From Heloderma charlesbogerti (Eukaryota; Chordata; Lepidosauria; Squamata; Helodermatidae), in NCBI GenBank assembly GCA_026122225.1, contig JANEZZ010002770.1, forward strand, positions 281,001 to 345,000: DNA of 64,000 nt, read 5' to 3'. Under the pieces are notes generated by a model, which made no database searches, had not been told where the DNA came from, and worked only from the letters and a program-made list of their open reading frames with translations. This document shows, one piece after another, positions 45,546 through 58,113 of the stretch. The translations under genes and the position numbers were made by a program. The stretch's first letter is position 1; the number at the start of each line of letters is the position of its first letter.

Positions 45546-48523
45546 TCAGAACTAATAGAGAACTAGGGTTAGTATGAAAGCAGAAGGTTTCAATCTCTTC
45601 TCCTTGTGAATGGAGGAGGGGGACATGCATGAGCTGAAGACTAGTGGTGGCACGCTCGTATAACAAGAAACCATGGTTCCCTTTTACGTCTTAACTCGGC
45701 CGGTGGTGTCACATCCATCCTCACAATCTCACTCACACACACACTGCTCATCTTTTCCTGAGCTTAAATTTAGCGCATCTGTGTACTTGGAGGAAGGACA
45801 GGATACAAATTTAACAAATGAAATGTAACAAGAAGGCTGCTAACTTTCTGCGCTTTACTCAGCTTTAGACAGAATTGTGGTGGTGGGCGGATTTCTACAC
45901 AGGAAAAAGGAAACATGTCGTTATGAATTCTTGGCTGTTTCTAAAAAGCAGTGATGGAGGCCAAAGAAACAATTTGGCAACATTGCTTTGATTTGGGATA
46001 GCCTGCAAATAGTTTTGACTTGCGCCTCTTATGAAGCCTAAAATAAGATCGTAGTGGGACATAAACACTGGCATGTCTATGCTTGTGGCATTTGACAAGA
46101 AATCTTGTCTAGCCCCTCTCTGAATAATGCAGAAGGGGTGATATAGAATGGATGATGATGGGCAGAATGGATGTGTTGCTTTTTTGGCGGGTTTTCTACA
46201 GAGAAAGAATGAGACCATTGTTTAGAATATTTATTTTTGGTAGCTGCTAGAACCATTTGTGGAAGGACTTGGTGATGGTATATGAATAGGCTGAAATAAT
46301 GGTTTTGCTTATTAACTCACTGAAACATTTTGGATAAACTGAAATATTTTAAATATCTTCAGAAAACCTTTATATTTTAAGCAATCCCATATTTTAACAA
46401 CTCTGCCAATGGTCAGCTATCACCATAAAGGGAAGCTGTTGTGTACATCAACTGACTGATATTGTGAAGTTGTTCTAAGTAGTCTGAAGTTGAGCAGCAT
46501 ATGTTCTGTCTCCCCAAATTGAAGTAACACGTCACAAATGTAATGAGTTCAATGTAAATGTATATTCTTTGCAAAGGTATAGTATGTGACAGTGAGCTAG
46601 GATTGGTTGCAGCTCCATGAGAATGTGTTCAGTGTTAAACATGGATTTGTTGCCACATCATGTGTATAGCTAGCAGCCCTAAGGAGACAACTCTGTAAAG
46701 GGGTGGGACACGTTGGATCAGAGCAGAAGGTAGGACATGCCTTGTTTTAATGTCTCCAACAGGAGAAGCAAAACAAAGCTTGCCAAAAATCTGAGCTGTT
46801 CCCCTGCCCTATACAGTTTTCTGTCAGTACACAAAAAATATGGATTCATACAGTTGCCAGTATGCAGCCTCCTGGCTCTGTCACGATGCATACAAAAGCA
46901 GGGAGGATCGTGTGTCTCCCCTGTTCAAGCACAACTGTTCAGACAGGACGGAGAATCTTGCTTATAGAATGTCCATTAGTGACTTAGATGCGTTCAGAAG
47001 TATCTTTTGTTTTGATGGTATGGTCCATGTGTTTGTCCTGTGATAGCCTTGGCATTGGCTGAAGTGAGACAGACAGCTGCAGATCCACAGAGTATTCTGC
47101 AATAATTTTGTGTGTTCCAGCTCAGGTTTACTGAAAAAGATGAAAAACTTTAGCTTTTACAGAACACAGCCAGGTGTCAACTGTCATGGATTGGCTGTGG
47201 AGATCATCTGATGATGGGATCTAGAGAGCATTCAAATACATCCTGGAAATGGTAACAAGCAAAAGACAGACATGTGTAGCAGATTAGATGTATCTGTGTA
47301 GAAACCCTGGCCAACTCTCAGTGCCAAGCAAATTAGTGCTATTGTGATATAACCATTACTTCAGTTTGGAGAATTTCCTCATGAGCGTGCTCACTTTGAA
47401 GAACAAATTATTCTCGTTTAGACACATTGCATTCTGCTTTTCAACTTACATAACATTCTTGCTTTTATGCTAAATAACATAGCTCAGGTTTCACATGTCA
47501 AAATTGTGTGTGTGTGTGTGTACAATTCTAACTCTGTGAGTTGAGTTTTCAGAGTGGCTGTAGTTAAATGGTATATCACTGTGATGAATCTGATTTTGAT
47601 GTCCCTTGTTATTCTCTGAAAAGTGGTTTTATATTACACTGTGTATTTTCTTCTCCCTTTGGCTTATCAATTGTACCCTATTTAAGGCTATCATCACATT
47701 ACAGTTGCTGCAAAATGAAGTAACTATTAATGACCCTATGACCACCATCTGTTAAGCCTGATTAGTAGTTCTGAGTAAAGTACTAATGTGTAAATACTCT
47801 GAAAAGGAAAAAAAATACTTTTGTTTTTGTTTTTGTTTCCAACATTCTAAGGACATATGAAAAAAATAATTCTTGGAAGGGGGGGGGCAGAAACAACACA
47901 TGAAATGGGTAATGTCTTCACCTGCATTTCTCTAAGACCATTTCTTTAAGGACATTTGGAAAATAATCTTACTCTAGGTCAATTTGGCTAATAACCTTGA
48001 AACATTTTACCTATTGTAGAATAATGTGTAGCTTGGCTTATTTACTTCCACCAGAACTCTGCAATGCTGGAACCATTGTGTGGCATACTGATTGTCTGAC
48101 TTCAATATAGTATATTGAATATACTGTGATCTGAATAAATGGGCTGATTGGTTGAATGTGGTGATGGATGGTGATGATGGAGGCTTATGTACAGGAAGAT
48201 CCTGCCTTCCAAGCAGGATGTCTGAGCCTTTTGTAGGTGTGCAAGCATACTATAGCTCTTCACACTGCACTAGTCTACTCTCCAAGTTTCCCCAGGTGTG
48301 GGATCAGCTTTTTAGGTGGCATGGGGTAGGGAAGCTTAAAAGCCTGGCTGTGTATGTAGAACTCCATGTGTTGTCCTTTGGAATCCTGTCCTTTTGGTTT
48401 TCTTTTAACCTTATGAAGGCAAAACAAACATAGAGACACACACATGTGCATTGAAATCTATAGACTTAAGCATGCCTAATTATGTGTTAGATTGTGGGCT
48501 ATGACTTTAGGATGCTGTGGGGG
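45546..48523. other. Unannotated non-coding stretch
   Basis: Nearly 3 kb with no gene or mobile element that I can name. It holds a short (TG)n at about 47504-47521 and poly(G) near 47879-47888. Two overlapping open frames at 46737-47043 have no family character. Confidence 0.5.
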
Positions 48524-48561
48524 GTGTGTGTGTGTGTGTGCGTGTGAGAGAGAGAGAGAGA
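48524..48561. repeat. Compound microsatellite (GT)n(GA)n
   Basis: About eleven GT units and seven GA units. Confidence 0.95.
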
Positions 48562-49300
48562 TTTCAATTTTTCCTTTTCAACAATACACAAGAGTAATGC
48601 ATTAATTGCTAGGATTCCTAAGGTGCTTTAAAATGGCAGCTTTCTCATTTATAAATCTGTCTACTGGGCTCGGGAAGCAAGCTGAGTGATTTGCTAGGAA
48701 CACTGGCGTTTATTCTAAAGCCAACAGTTGAATGCTGTTGACATGTTTAAATTGCTGGTAGATTCAGGATGCATCCAATGTATGTAATGTTGACATTATC
48801 ACACTTCTTATTGTGTCTGTGTGAATATTCTGCTCAAAATCACACACCTTTACACATTCTGTGTCTGTTATTCAGAGTTATGCTGTTCAAAGTTATGCTA
48901 TTTTATACATGTTTTATAGTCAGTTACATATTAAATCCCAAATTCTCTTCCAAATGTAGCTTTCATTTATCCCTGGCAATGTAACCCTAACTTTTCTTCA
49001 TCTAACAGAACCGCATGTAATTTGTTGTAATAGTAAATGCTTTTGAGCCTCTGTGTGCATGCCAAAAACCTACCTGCTATAACTAGTCACACTCAGTCCC
49101 AAAATCTTTTAATGGGAATGAGGGGAGACGGCTATCAGTGGTTTGTTGTGGTGCTAGGTTTCAAGCTTGCCTAGAAGCCCTTCCTTCTGACCTGCAACTT
49201 CCTCTAATCCCACTTGTGTTGACATATCGTGGCTCACAGTGACTCTTCTGTGGTGAAGGGAAAGCACTCTGATGAGGCTCAGAAACACTGTCTTCATAAT

Positions 49301-49649
49301 GGGTATGTTCGGACGATCACAGCAAGGGAAGCAACCGTCATGGCTGATCCTCCCCCCACCCCCCCGCTCAAGCACAACCACCATTTGCATTATTTTCTGC
49401 ACTGCAGCACGGGTTGGTGTGTCATCTGAATATGGCATGGCGGGGTGGGGGGCATCCTCTGCTGCACATTGTGGGTTGTAGGGTGGTATGAACTCCCACC
49501 ACCACATCATGTGCTGGGTTCAGACGACACACCAACCTGTGCTGTAGCATAGGGAATAATGCAAATGGTGGCCCCTTGCATGGCATGCACAGGGGCGGCG
49601 GGAGAAGCCACAATGGTTGCTTCCCTCACTGTGATTGTCTGAATCCAGT
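49301..49649. mobile_element. Foldback element, about 150-bp arms
   Basis: GTTCGGACGATCACAGCAAG and GGGAAGCAACCGTCATGGC pair with the complements of TTGCTTCCCTCACTGTGATT and GTCTGAATCC. Inner pairs are CCATTTGCATTATT / AATAATGCAAATGG and GGTTGGTGTGTC / GACACACCAACC. Open frames on both strands come from the inverted repeat itself. Confidence 0.85.
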
Positions 49650-50329
49650 CAATGACAATATCATTGAAGGTGACCTGTAGTGAATCATTTTTCAAATGAA
49701 GGCCTGCGGACTTATTGTGGCACCCGTGGGATAGTTGCTATACTTTCTCTAAATGGCACAAGTTGTGCAATGCCCAGAGAAAGTACATTGCATGCATATT
49801 CTTGCTTGCCATTTACTAGTATGTGCACATATGAACCTTTATTAGTGACTTCCTCTTAATGCCACATAATTTGTAGAGTTGGGGTGTGCTTGTACTGTAT
49901 GAAGTTTAAGTTTGAGACGCAAACCTGGAATCAAAGGGCTTCATGGGCAGATTCCAAGTGTGAAGTGAGTCCCCTCCTTCTGTTCAACAAATTACTCCCA
50001 AAGCTTATTGGTCTCAGCCCTAGTGGCTATAATGTATTTCACCTAGGTTTTGAAAAATCGCCATTTCAACTTTTCTCTGTGTGTAAACTGATCTACTTTG
50101 CTAGAGGAAAATATATTAACATGAAGGGAAGCTTACAAAGAATGCCAGGGATGTTATAAAACAAACAAACAACCCCCCCTCCCATTGCCTTACAAATTTC
50201 TTGTTTGAGTTGGCCAGTGGCTGAATTGGCCAATCTTATTCTGCCTCTTTTGTACTTCTGATTTTTAAAGAGATAAAAAATTGGACATTGTACACCCATG
50301 TTTATGAGCTGCTCTATACACAATTGCTT

Positions 50330-50640
50330 TTAGAGATTAGACGGAGAAGGCACTAATGCCGTCTATCGGGTTTATTTTTACCAGATTTTCAAGGCAAAGC
50401 ATATTGTAAAGCACTCTCTGGCAACATTTATAGCACTAGCCAGAATGCTATTGTGTCGATAAACTGTTCTTTAACATAAGTGATGATACATCTAAACCTG
50501 TCACTTGGTTAATTTTGCAATAGGCTCTTTACGTTGCCTTTCCTAATAGGGCTCCATAATCTTTTAGCTGCTTGTCATTCTGAGGACCTTTTGTAATTGT
50601 TCCAATGAATGAATCAACCCACCGCAGAACATTAATTCTC
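50330..50640. other. Repeat-free block, candidate regulatory DNA
   Basis: GTCTATCGGGTTTATTTTTACC, CCAGAATGCTATTGTG, CACTTGGTTAATTTTGC and GAACATTAATTCTCTG lie in a 300-bp interval without repeats. An inverted motif AGACGG...CCGTCT (50339-50365) could form a short hairpin. Enhancer-like by texture only. Confidence 0.3.
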
Positions 50641-51117
50641 TGTATTTAGAAACTCATGGATTGATTCCTATAGAATGAAAATAAGACAGTCAGCCTTTTA
50701 AGTATCTTTTTTCTCCTAGTCATACTTGCTTGTCAAGCATTTGAATGAAGGGTTAACCTGGAAGAATTCTGCTGTTCAGTAAGAATTGTACATATAGGCA
50801 CTTAACATTCTTGTGTTGTGCTTTTCATTTGTACAATATTTAAACATGGAATAAAGTAGAATTAATACATCCAGATACATACTGCAAGCCCTTGGATAAA
50901 AAACCCATATATTTATAAATAGTATGGGCATGCACTGCAGTATTGTGAGCTGTGTAATGTATTGGCTTCCCAGTTTAGAAGATATAAATGTTCAAATGTT
51001 TTATTAACCACAAACTTTTAAGTGTCTTTAAACATATACTATTCTTTTTGGCCTGATTCAGCTGTAACAGGAAACCAGGGTTTCTCGCTATGTGAGTGAG
51101 CTTTGGGCTTACATCTT

Positions 51118-51240
51118 TCATAAGAACATAAGAGCAGCCGTGCTGGATCAGACCAAAAGCATATCTAATCCAGCATTCTGTTCCCACAATGGCCAACCAG
51201 ATGCCTAGGGGAAGCCCACAAGTATTAAATGCCTAGAGAA
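51118..51240 (-). repeat. CR1/L3-type interspersed repeat, antisense, truncated
   Basis: TAAGAACATAAGAGCAGCCG then CAGCATTCTGTTCCCACAA matches the 3' part of the repeats at 13025 and 55640. Confidence 0.75.
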
Positions 51241-54034
51241 ATTTATTTTATGAGGTGTTTAATAAATTTACTAAAATAAATAAATAGGCCATGAGTTGAA
51301 TACCATGTTGCAACTGGTGTTGAGAGGCATACTGCCTCTGACACGTGAGATCAATTGTACATTCACTGTACATAAATGGCAATTCTGTAGGGATAGACAT
51401 GTTGATTTTTAGGTATTATTGATAAGGAACTTTAATGTGAAATTTTGTTGATTTGCTCTATTAAATTCATATAGTGGATGCAATGTATGAACTGCTTATT
51501 CTGGAATAATAGTACTGATTGCAATGAGATTACTGCTCCACAGTAAATGTTTAGATATTTGCAGATATTGATCACTAAAGAGCCAGCCAGTGATATCATT
51601 TGTTTAGTATTGATGTGGGAATGTTTGAATTAATGAGTTGGAAACTTAAAAGGCCCTTTCTGTGCCATTGTACTTCTTAATAATCATTAAGAAGTTCTTC
51701 ACAATCATCTTATTTTCAAATTAGTACTATTTTATGACAGTAAAACAAAATGTGAAAGGGCCTTTTCACACACGACTGGAAGCAGAACTAAGTCTGCCCC
51801 AGGTGAACACTCAACAATGAACCGCAAACACGATCATGGCATTCTCCCTTCAGATTTTTAGATATATGTGTAAACCATCTTGGCTGTACACCTTGGAACT
51901 GCAGTGTATGGAACAGCCAAAAAGTGTAGCTCTTTTTGGTGCATTAGAACATAATGTTAATTTTGCGGATTCAATGTACACAGATAGCATATCTCTTTCA
52001 AATGTGCACATTTTTTTCTGTTCTGGTCTATGCAGATGATGGAAACAATTGGGGCCAACAATGGCTGTGTTACCTACACATCTGGCTTCCCACTGTTAGC
52101 ATGGGCACATGCATTTCAGGAAAAACCTGCTGGAGGGATACTACCCATACCTCCACTGGTGTAATGCAGTACAAGCAATAGACACCCAAGTGTGTGTTTT
52201 ATTATGCACCCCTCTGCCTATACTGTCTATATGTTCCTGATCTTAGACTGTGGTCACTTACAGTCATGAGTGCCACCTTGACACTAATACCTAAAAACAA
52301 CAGCTTGGAAAAGGCAGATCAAATCACATGCTTTTGGTCATAGTTTCTAGTGTTTAAATATGATGTAGTCTGAAGATCATTAGTTTATCAGATAATAGGC
52401 TTTTTTACAGTGCCACTTCTTCCTCTATGCTGATAAAAGGCATAGTATAAATTTTTGACCTTTGTTATTCAGTTGCTATTGTTTATAGCTTCATGCACTT
52501 TGTGTAGACTATGAAATGTACTATTGCAGGTGTGGCATTCTGTGAAAAAGGACTGCACAAAAGAGGGAGAATCCTGCCTAGCAAACAAAAGTTGGAGGAA
52601 GATCTAGAGATAGAAGTAAAGCCTCTCTTTTTGTGCTTCTTAAATATTTGTCTGGTCTTCTAAAGGTATTTGCCTTTGCTGTTTGCACTGGATTTAATAT
52701 GTAGGCTTAAATGCAAAAGAGAAAATGATACAATAAGAATGAGAGCAGTGGGGGAGACGGGAAAGAGCAGCACTCTTAGATTTCACCATAAAACTGATAC
52801 TTTTTAAAAAGAAGAAATAATGCTTCATGAAATAGTAACTCTAAATGTTGTGCATTATGTGATGAAAAAGGCACTGTTATCAGGCGGTAAAGAGATAATG
52901 GGTGCTGGTCACCAATACTTCAGAGGTGATTCAGGTGGAAAAGTGATAGAAATAGACAAATAACTAATAGAAAAAAGTTTTTAAATTACCGAAGTCAGCA
53001 TGTGCAGGGGAGAATCAGTGGGTGTGGAAAGATCATGACTGTCCTCCTCTGCCCCCAATTCACCCCTGCAGGTGCCTGCAGCCCCTGTATTAATGTTATA
53101 AGGAAAACATGGAGTCAGTAATCCCATGTTTTCCCAATAAAGTACAGTTTCCCTGCACTTTATTAGGCATGTTTATGTACAAGGTTCCCGGCAGGATGGA
53201 GGGAGGCTACCTCCTGAGCTAGGGGAGCTGCTGCAACTCAAAGTAGATGGCTTTGGAATAGATGGTCCAGTGGTCTCATTCAGTAAAAAGCACTTCCTTG
53301 TGTCCTAAGTTTGATGTTTTAAAATAACATTTGAACAATAACTGCTCTGTGCAAGGTTAGTGTCCAAAACTGCCACTGTGCTGAAGAGTTTGACCTGCAT
53401 AATTAATGGAGAGAGCTATCCTATGTCCCCTATACAGCATCTGAGGGAGATGGGATTTTTCAGTTTCCCAGCTCCGAGCTCATAGACAGCACTATGCGCT
53501 CATAGCCAGGAAACCATGCTCCCAACCCTCTCCCCTGCCCCCTCATAGCTCGTGTGGAGAGAACCGCACTGCCTCCTACTCCGTACTCATAACATGGAGC
53601 ATGGAGGGGTGAAAACGGGGCGTTACTGGGGACGGGGATGGGAGGAGACCACAGAAGCTGTTCTAGACAGCTTCCTATATGGACTCGAGCCCTGTTCCCA
53701 CCCCCTCCCTGAAGCCGCACTTAAATGTCTAAGGCAAAGCGCAGGGCGGCTGCAGCATGGAGGGAATCCTCTCCTCCATGCTGCTTCCACCCTGCATTGG
53801 ATAGGTGGTCGCCTCTGTCTTCAGTTGAGGTCAGAGGTGCCCGTCTATCTCTATAGCATTGTGCTCTTAATAATAAATTTTAGAATTAATAATTTATCTA
53901 TAGGAAATGTTATGTATATATTACTAATATTGTAAGTAATAATAATTTATAATTAATTTCATAATTTTTGTGGCTTACTCATAAGAAGGAATTATATTCA
54001 AAACATTCTGTATATTAAAGTTATTATGGGATGC
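51241..54034. other. Unannotated stretch with GC-richer part 53400-53830
   Basis: Mostly plain sequence. At 53095-53165 there are nested small inverted repeats (AAAACATGG / CCATGTTTTC and AATAAAGTACAG / CTGCACTTTATT). At 53750-53785 CAGCATGGAGGGAATCC pairs with CTCCTCCATGCTG. The GC-richer part resembles an old mobile element but I cannot name it. Confidence 0.4.
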
Positions 54035-54140
54035 AGGTATGGTGCAGTAGATAGAGTGTTAGGTTTCGACATGGCACATTCAGGGTCAAATCATTACTTA
54101 TCCATGAAGCTTAACTTAAGTGGCCTTGGTGAATTCTCTG
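54035..54140 (+). mobile_element. tRNA-derived SINE, eroded
   Basis: A box in ATGGTGCAGTAGATAGAGTG and B box in CAGGGTCAAATC, 33 bases apart, followed by CCATGAAGCTTAACTTAAG and TGGCCTTGGTGAATTCTCTG. This is the GTGTAGTGG..AGAGTG class of squamate SINE, different from the 5136 type. The B box has a change (GGGTCAAAT for GGTTCAAAT). Confidence 0.75.
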
Positions 54141-54144
54141 ATCT

Positions 54145-54250
54145 AGCCTTCCCCAACCTGGTACCCTCCATAAGTGTTGGCCATTGGCCATGCTGTCTTG
54201 GAAGGATGGAAGTCCAACACTTCTGGAGGAGTACCAGGTTGGGGAAGGAT
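54145..54250. mobile_element. Foldback element (CTTCCCCAACCTGGT type)
   Basis: GCCTTCCCCAACCTGGTACC and TCCATAAGTGTTGG pair with the complements CCAACACTTCTGGA and GTACCAGGTTGGGGAAGG. The loop CCATTGGCCATGCTG is typical of this abundant reptile repeat. Confidence 0.85.
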
Positions 54251-54964
54251 GCCTGATCTCAGTCTGCTATACAAAGTGAAGATTTAAACTGTAAAGCATC
54301 ATATACATTGAAAAATGTTTTAGGAATTAGGATAATTTTCATCACATTGTTAACACAGTGCACAGGATGACAAAATGCAAACTGATTTAGGTATTTAATA
54401 GGGTAAACCAAACCATGAATGGACTTCCCTGTGCTCTCCTCCCCCCTGCACCCTCCTGTGTGTCCCTCAAATCTGCTCCAGAGGGTTCCCCAACCCTCCA
54501 GAAATCTGTTCCACTAGTGGTTTCCCTTTACTGTGGGATCTAAGCCAAGATCTTGACAAAGATTTTAAGAATGTCTTTTTCAGTTCTCAATCGATGTATG
54601 TCATGTGTCATGGTTACTGAAAATCATACTTAAAAACAAGGCAGTTACCCATTGTGTGCTTTATAAGATGCTGAATGAGTGTTCTTAATCTATTTGTTGG
54701 GTTTAGCATTGCATCCTATAGTGCTTGATATCCTATGTACTTGTTACTTTCATTAGAATAAATGTGCAGCATTTAGTACATGTAATTGTGAAGCTGCATT
54801 TATTTCACTGTCTTGAAGGGCAAGCAAGGACAGAATGTTGAGCCCCCAAACTAGGTGGCCTTCCGTTGACAGGTGAAAGCTCTTTATTTAAACAGGCATT
54901 TGCCCTATTGGCTTCTTTGTGTGTTTATCTGTATTTTTAATTTAATTTTTCTTTTTAACTGTTT
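54251..54964. other. Unannotated non-coding stretch
   Basis: No recognised element. Confidence 0.45.
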
Positions 54965-55175
54965 TTTTTTCTTATTACATGTATATCCCGCCTTTTTTCC
55001 TTGCAAGGTACCCAAGGCGGTAAATTTATTGGTTCCAATTTTTTAATCTGCTCTTAATTTTATTTTGATATTGCTTATTTTGTTATATGGATTATTTTTA
55101 TTGTAGATTTTATCATTGTTAGCTATCTTTGGCAATTTCCTTTGGGAGGGTATAAATGCAACATTAAATAAATAA
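54965..55175. mobile_element. Two LINE 3' tails, head to head
   Basis: Antisense tail at 54972-55025 (TATATCCCGCC and ACCCAAGGCGG). Sense tail at 55035-55175 (GTTAGCTATCTTTGGCAA, GGGAGGGTATAAATGC and (AAAT)n), as at the end of the L2 at 20835. The antisense piece ends where the sense piece starts. Confidence 0.65.
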
Positions 55176-55554
55176 ATAATATATAAATGCAAATACTCAA
55201 ATGGTCACAGAGCTGTAGCAGGAAAGAATTAATACGTCTTACGTGTTTAAAATAAAATTAATACTTCCACATTTCCGCCATAATTTCCACAATTGTGAAT
55301 TAACACTTTCCTGAACTTCTGAATGAAACAGATAGAACTGAAAGCCAAAATACCTTCCAGTTGAAGTTGGTCCGTTGTTCTCGTCGTTCTTCAGTGGCCC
55401 AGTACAAAACTGGGAGTCAGAGCTGCCTCTAGAAAATAGGCCTATAGAAAATGTCCTTTGATGTGATAACATTTTCTGCATGTCCTCCAGTGGAGGTTAG
55501 TGTCCTAAAATTCTGAATCTAGCATACATATTTAGCAGTGTATGATTTTGTATC

Positions 55555-55635
55555 TAATGCAGCTTTCCACAACCTGTTGTAGTCCAAGATATTTGGAGGA
55601 CAACTCCCATAATCCTTCAGCCAGCAATGCATAGC
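55555..55635. repeat. Half of a foldback repeat
   Basis: GCTTTCCACAACCTG, GTAGTCCAAGATATTTGGAGG and CAACTCCCATAATCC are parts of the same family as 54145-54250, with a rearranged centre. Eroded. Confidence 0.5.
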
Positions 55636-55639
55636 GCAT

Positions 55640-55965
55640 AGTTAAAGTATGGAATTTGCTACCACAAGATGTAGTGATGGCCACCAGTTTGGATGGCTTT
55701 AAAAGGGGATTATCAGATTCATGGAGGGTCAGCCTATCAATGGCTACTAGTCATGATGGCTACATGCTACCTCCAGTACCAGAGACAGCTTGCCTCTGAA
55801 TACCAGGAAGAATACGACTTGCTGGAGAACATGATGCTATCATGTCTTACCTGTGGGTTTTCCACAGGCTGGTTGGTTAGCCATGTGTGAACAGAATGTT
55901 GGACTAGGTGGACCCTTGGTCCGATTTAGCATGGCCCTTCTTATATTATGTTCTCAAAGGTTACG
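55640..55965 (+). repeat. CR1/L3-type interspersed repeat, sense
   Basis: CTACCACAAGATGTAGTGATGG, then TTTAAAAGGGGATTATCAG, ATCAATGGCTACTAGTCATG, CCTCCAGTACCAGAG and GTTGGACTAGGTGGACCC. It is the most complete of three copies here. The first part translates as D-V-V-M-A-T-S-L-D-G-F-K-R-G, suggesting descent from a LINE protein end. Confidence 0.75.
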
Positions 55966-57951
55966 GAAGGCTGATTTAAAGTATATGAAAATGAAACAAG
56001 TTTTGACAAACAAGAATGTTATTCACATGGAACAACATTGACAGGGGGTATGTGGAACAGGCATAGTCTGGCTAAAATGTGTGTGTGTGTGTGTGTTTGC
56101 CATAGGCTGTTTATTTGAGCCACTGGAACATTGCAGGTGCAGCTTTTTTGATATGTGTGGGAAAAGTGTAATGTGCCAAAATATTCATCCCCCATAGTCT
56201 GATCTATGTACTAAAATGAATGTTGCAGTATCTTGATGTGAGGTGACCATTTTTCCCCATTTTCTTTTTGGGGATACATGGAAGGCATGAGCTATTCCTG
56301 AACCTACTCAGTTCAGAAAAAAAGTGGTATCTCAGATGCCCGTATAATTTATAGATGATATTCTGGTGCATCAAAGGCTATTAGAATTTTGTTATTGATT
56401 GAGGGATGGCATCTGTATCCTTCTGTGCTCTGATATCCCTAATCAGCATCCTGCTCTGTTGAAGTAGCAGGGGTTCCACCCTCAGTTTTGTTACATTCAG
56501 TGCCTTCATATCACTTTAAGGCTAGAAGGGGTTTCACAGTCAATTGGGGGTCAAGCCCTGTTCAGAAATGTGTTTTGTATTTTTAATCTTGAGCTAGAGA
56601 AAAATATACTGCTGAGGTGACATGTCTGAATTATAAAAATCGTACACTATACAGCAAATGAAAAGAGAACCGCCTAGAAACTAGAGCCTTTCTATACATT
56701 CAACTGAAGCTAGAAATAAAGTCAATTACTTGGCAATACATCATAAAAGAGATGCTCATGTCTGTCAGTAGTCTAACTCATCAGTACGAAAGGCTTTTTT
56801 TGTTTGTTAAAAACCCTTCTTTTTATTGAAAGAAACTCAGAAACAAAACAAAGATGGAAAAAGCAAAAACGACATCAGTTAGATGTCAACGTGACATCAA
56901 ACAGCATAATATATCATAAAAATAAATGGATGATCTAGTGACTCAATGCTTTGCAGCCATATGGTATATGCAGAGAAATAAAGGCAAGGCAAACAGCTCG
57001 ACATTTTTACTAAGGCACATATAGAAGCAGTTGAGATCACAGGGACACAAAGAACAAGATTAGCAAAAGTATTCTAAGAGCCTTTGGCTTGGGTGAGTGG
57101 AAGAACACTTCTGCTTGTGCAAGGAAGTCCAGCTGAATTCCTATGATTTTCCTGCCCTTTTGCAGCCCCCAGTGCCCATTCCAGAGGGTCCATTTCACAC
57201 TCATGAGTGGCTTTCGGGGGGGGGGCACAAGGGGCTGTAATGGAGGGAAGGAGCTAGGAAACCCCTGTTATGCAAGCAAGGTTCCCCTCAATTTTTCTCT
57301 GGATCCAATACACCAGTGATTGTGGGCTCTAGAGTGACACTGTACACCTTTCATGATGGGACTGGGAGCTGTACATCTGAGCAAGTTAGTATTATGCTCA
57401 CAGTAATTTGACATGTCAGTAGTTTTGAATGTCTAGCTTTCTGCTGCAATAAATGTCCATGTCAAAGATGAATTAGCCATGTCGTGTCCTGATCTGAAAT
57501 CGTATGCCCCATTGGAGCGATAAGTAGCAAGGCATGGTGTTTTGTTTTGTTTGCGAGCAGTCCCAGAACATGATGTCTTTATTTCAAATTTATATATTCT
57601 TTGCTCTCTAAGAAATATCTGTTGCACTGATGGGCTTATCCCATCAGTACTGATAAGCCCCCAAACTCTGCAGGTATCCTTGCTGCATTTAAGCTAGATG
57701 GGTGATTTTGCCTTCGGGCTTCGGGACGGGGGGACGGAAGGAGACTGGGGTGGTGATAGGAAAAGGCATAAGCCAGCCGCCCAGGTCTCCTCCCCTCCCC
57801 ACCCCCAGGAATGCCTCCTTTCCCCCATGCACTCTGTTTACCAGATATGGAGAGGTAGCTGGTGCGGTTCTCTCTGTACCAGCTACGAGAGGGTGGGTTT
57901 CGTATAGAGGGCATAGGACTGCTCTGTTATTTAATGATGCAAATACAGTGA
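55966..57951. other. Unannotated stretch; possible antisense retroposon tail near 56795
   Basis: (GT)n at about 56080-56096. From 56795 to about 56890 the text TTTTTTTGTTTGTTAAAAAC then TTTTTATTGAAAGAAACTCAG and ACAAAACAAAGATGG resembles the complement of an L1-type 3' end, but no ORF2 remnant is seen. A G9 run lies near 57218. The GC-rich part 57705-57900 is unexplained. Confidence 0.35.
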
Positions 57952-58113
57952 CCTGGTTCACATGATCTAAACAAACCATGGTGCGTGGTGGTGGATGCCA
58001 GGTGCAATTTGCATTATCATGTTGTCCAAACCCAGGTAGCGTTGTTTGTTGGAGGGCCATGGGTGGTTGTTAAGTAACACACAGTGGCTTGTTTTGATCT
58101 TGTGAAGTGGCCC
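57952..58113. mobile_element. Foldback element, CCTGGTTCAC end
   Basis: CCTGGTTCACATGATCTAAAC and AAACCATGGTG pair with the complements GATCTTGTGAAGTGG and CACAGTGGCTTGTTTTG. The left end and the AGTGA before it match the 7765/8139/45078 pattern. Confidence 0.65.

Noticed and set aside
54035..54090. tRNA gene
   Set aside because: A and B boxes are present but the cloverleaf arms do not pair and SINE body sequence follows.
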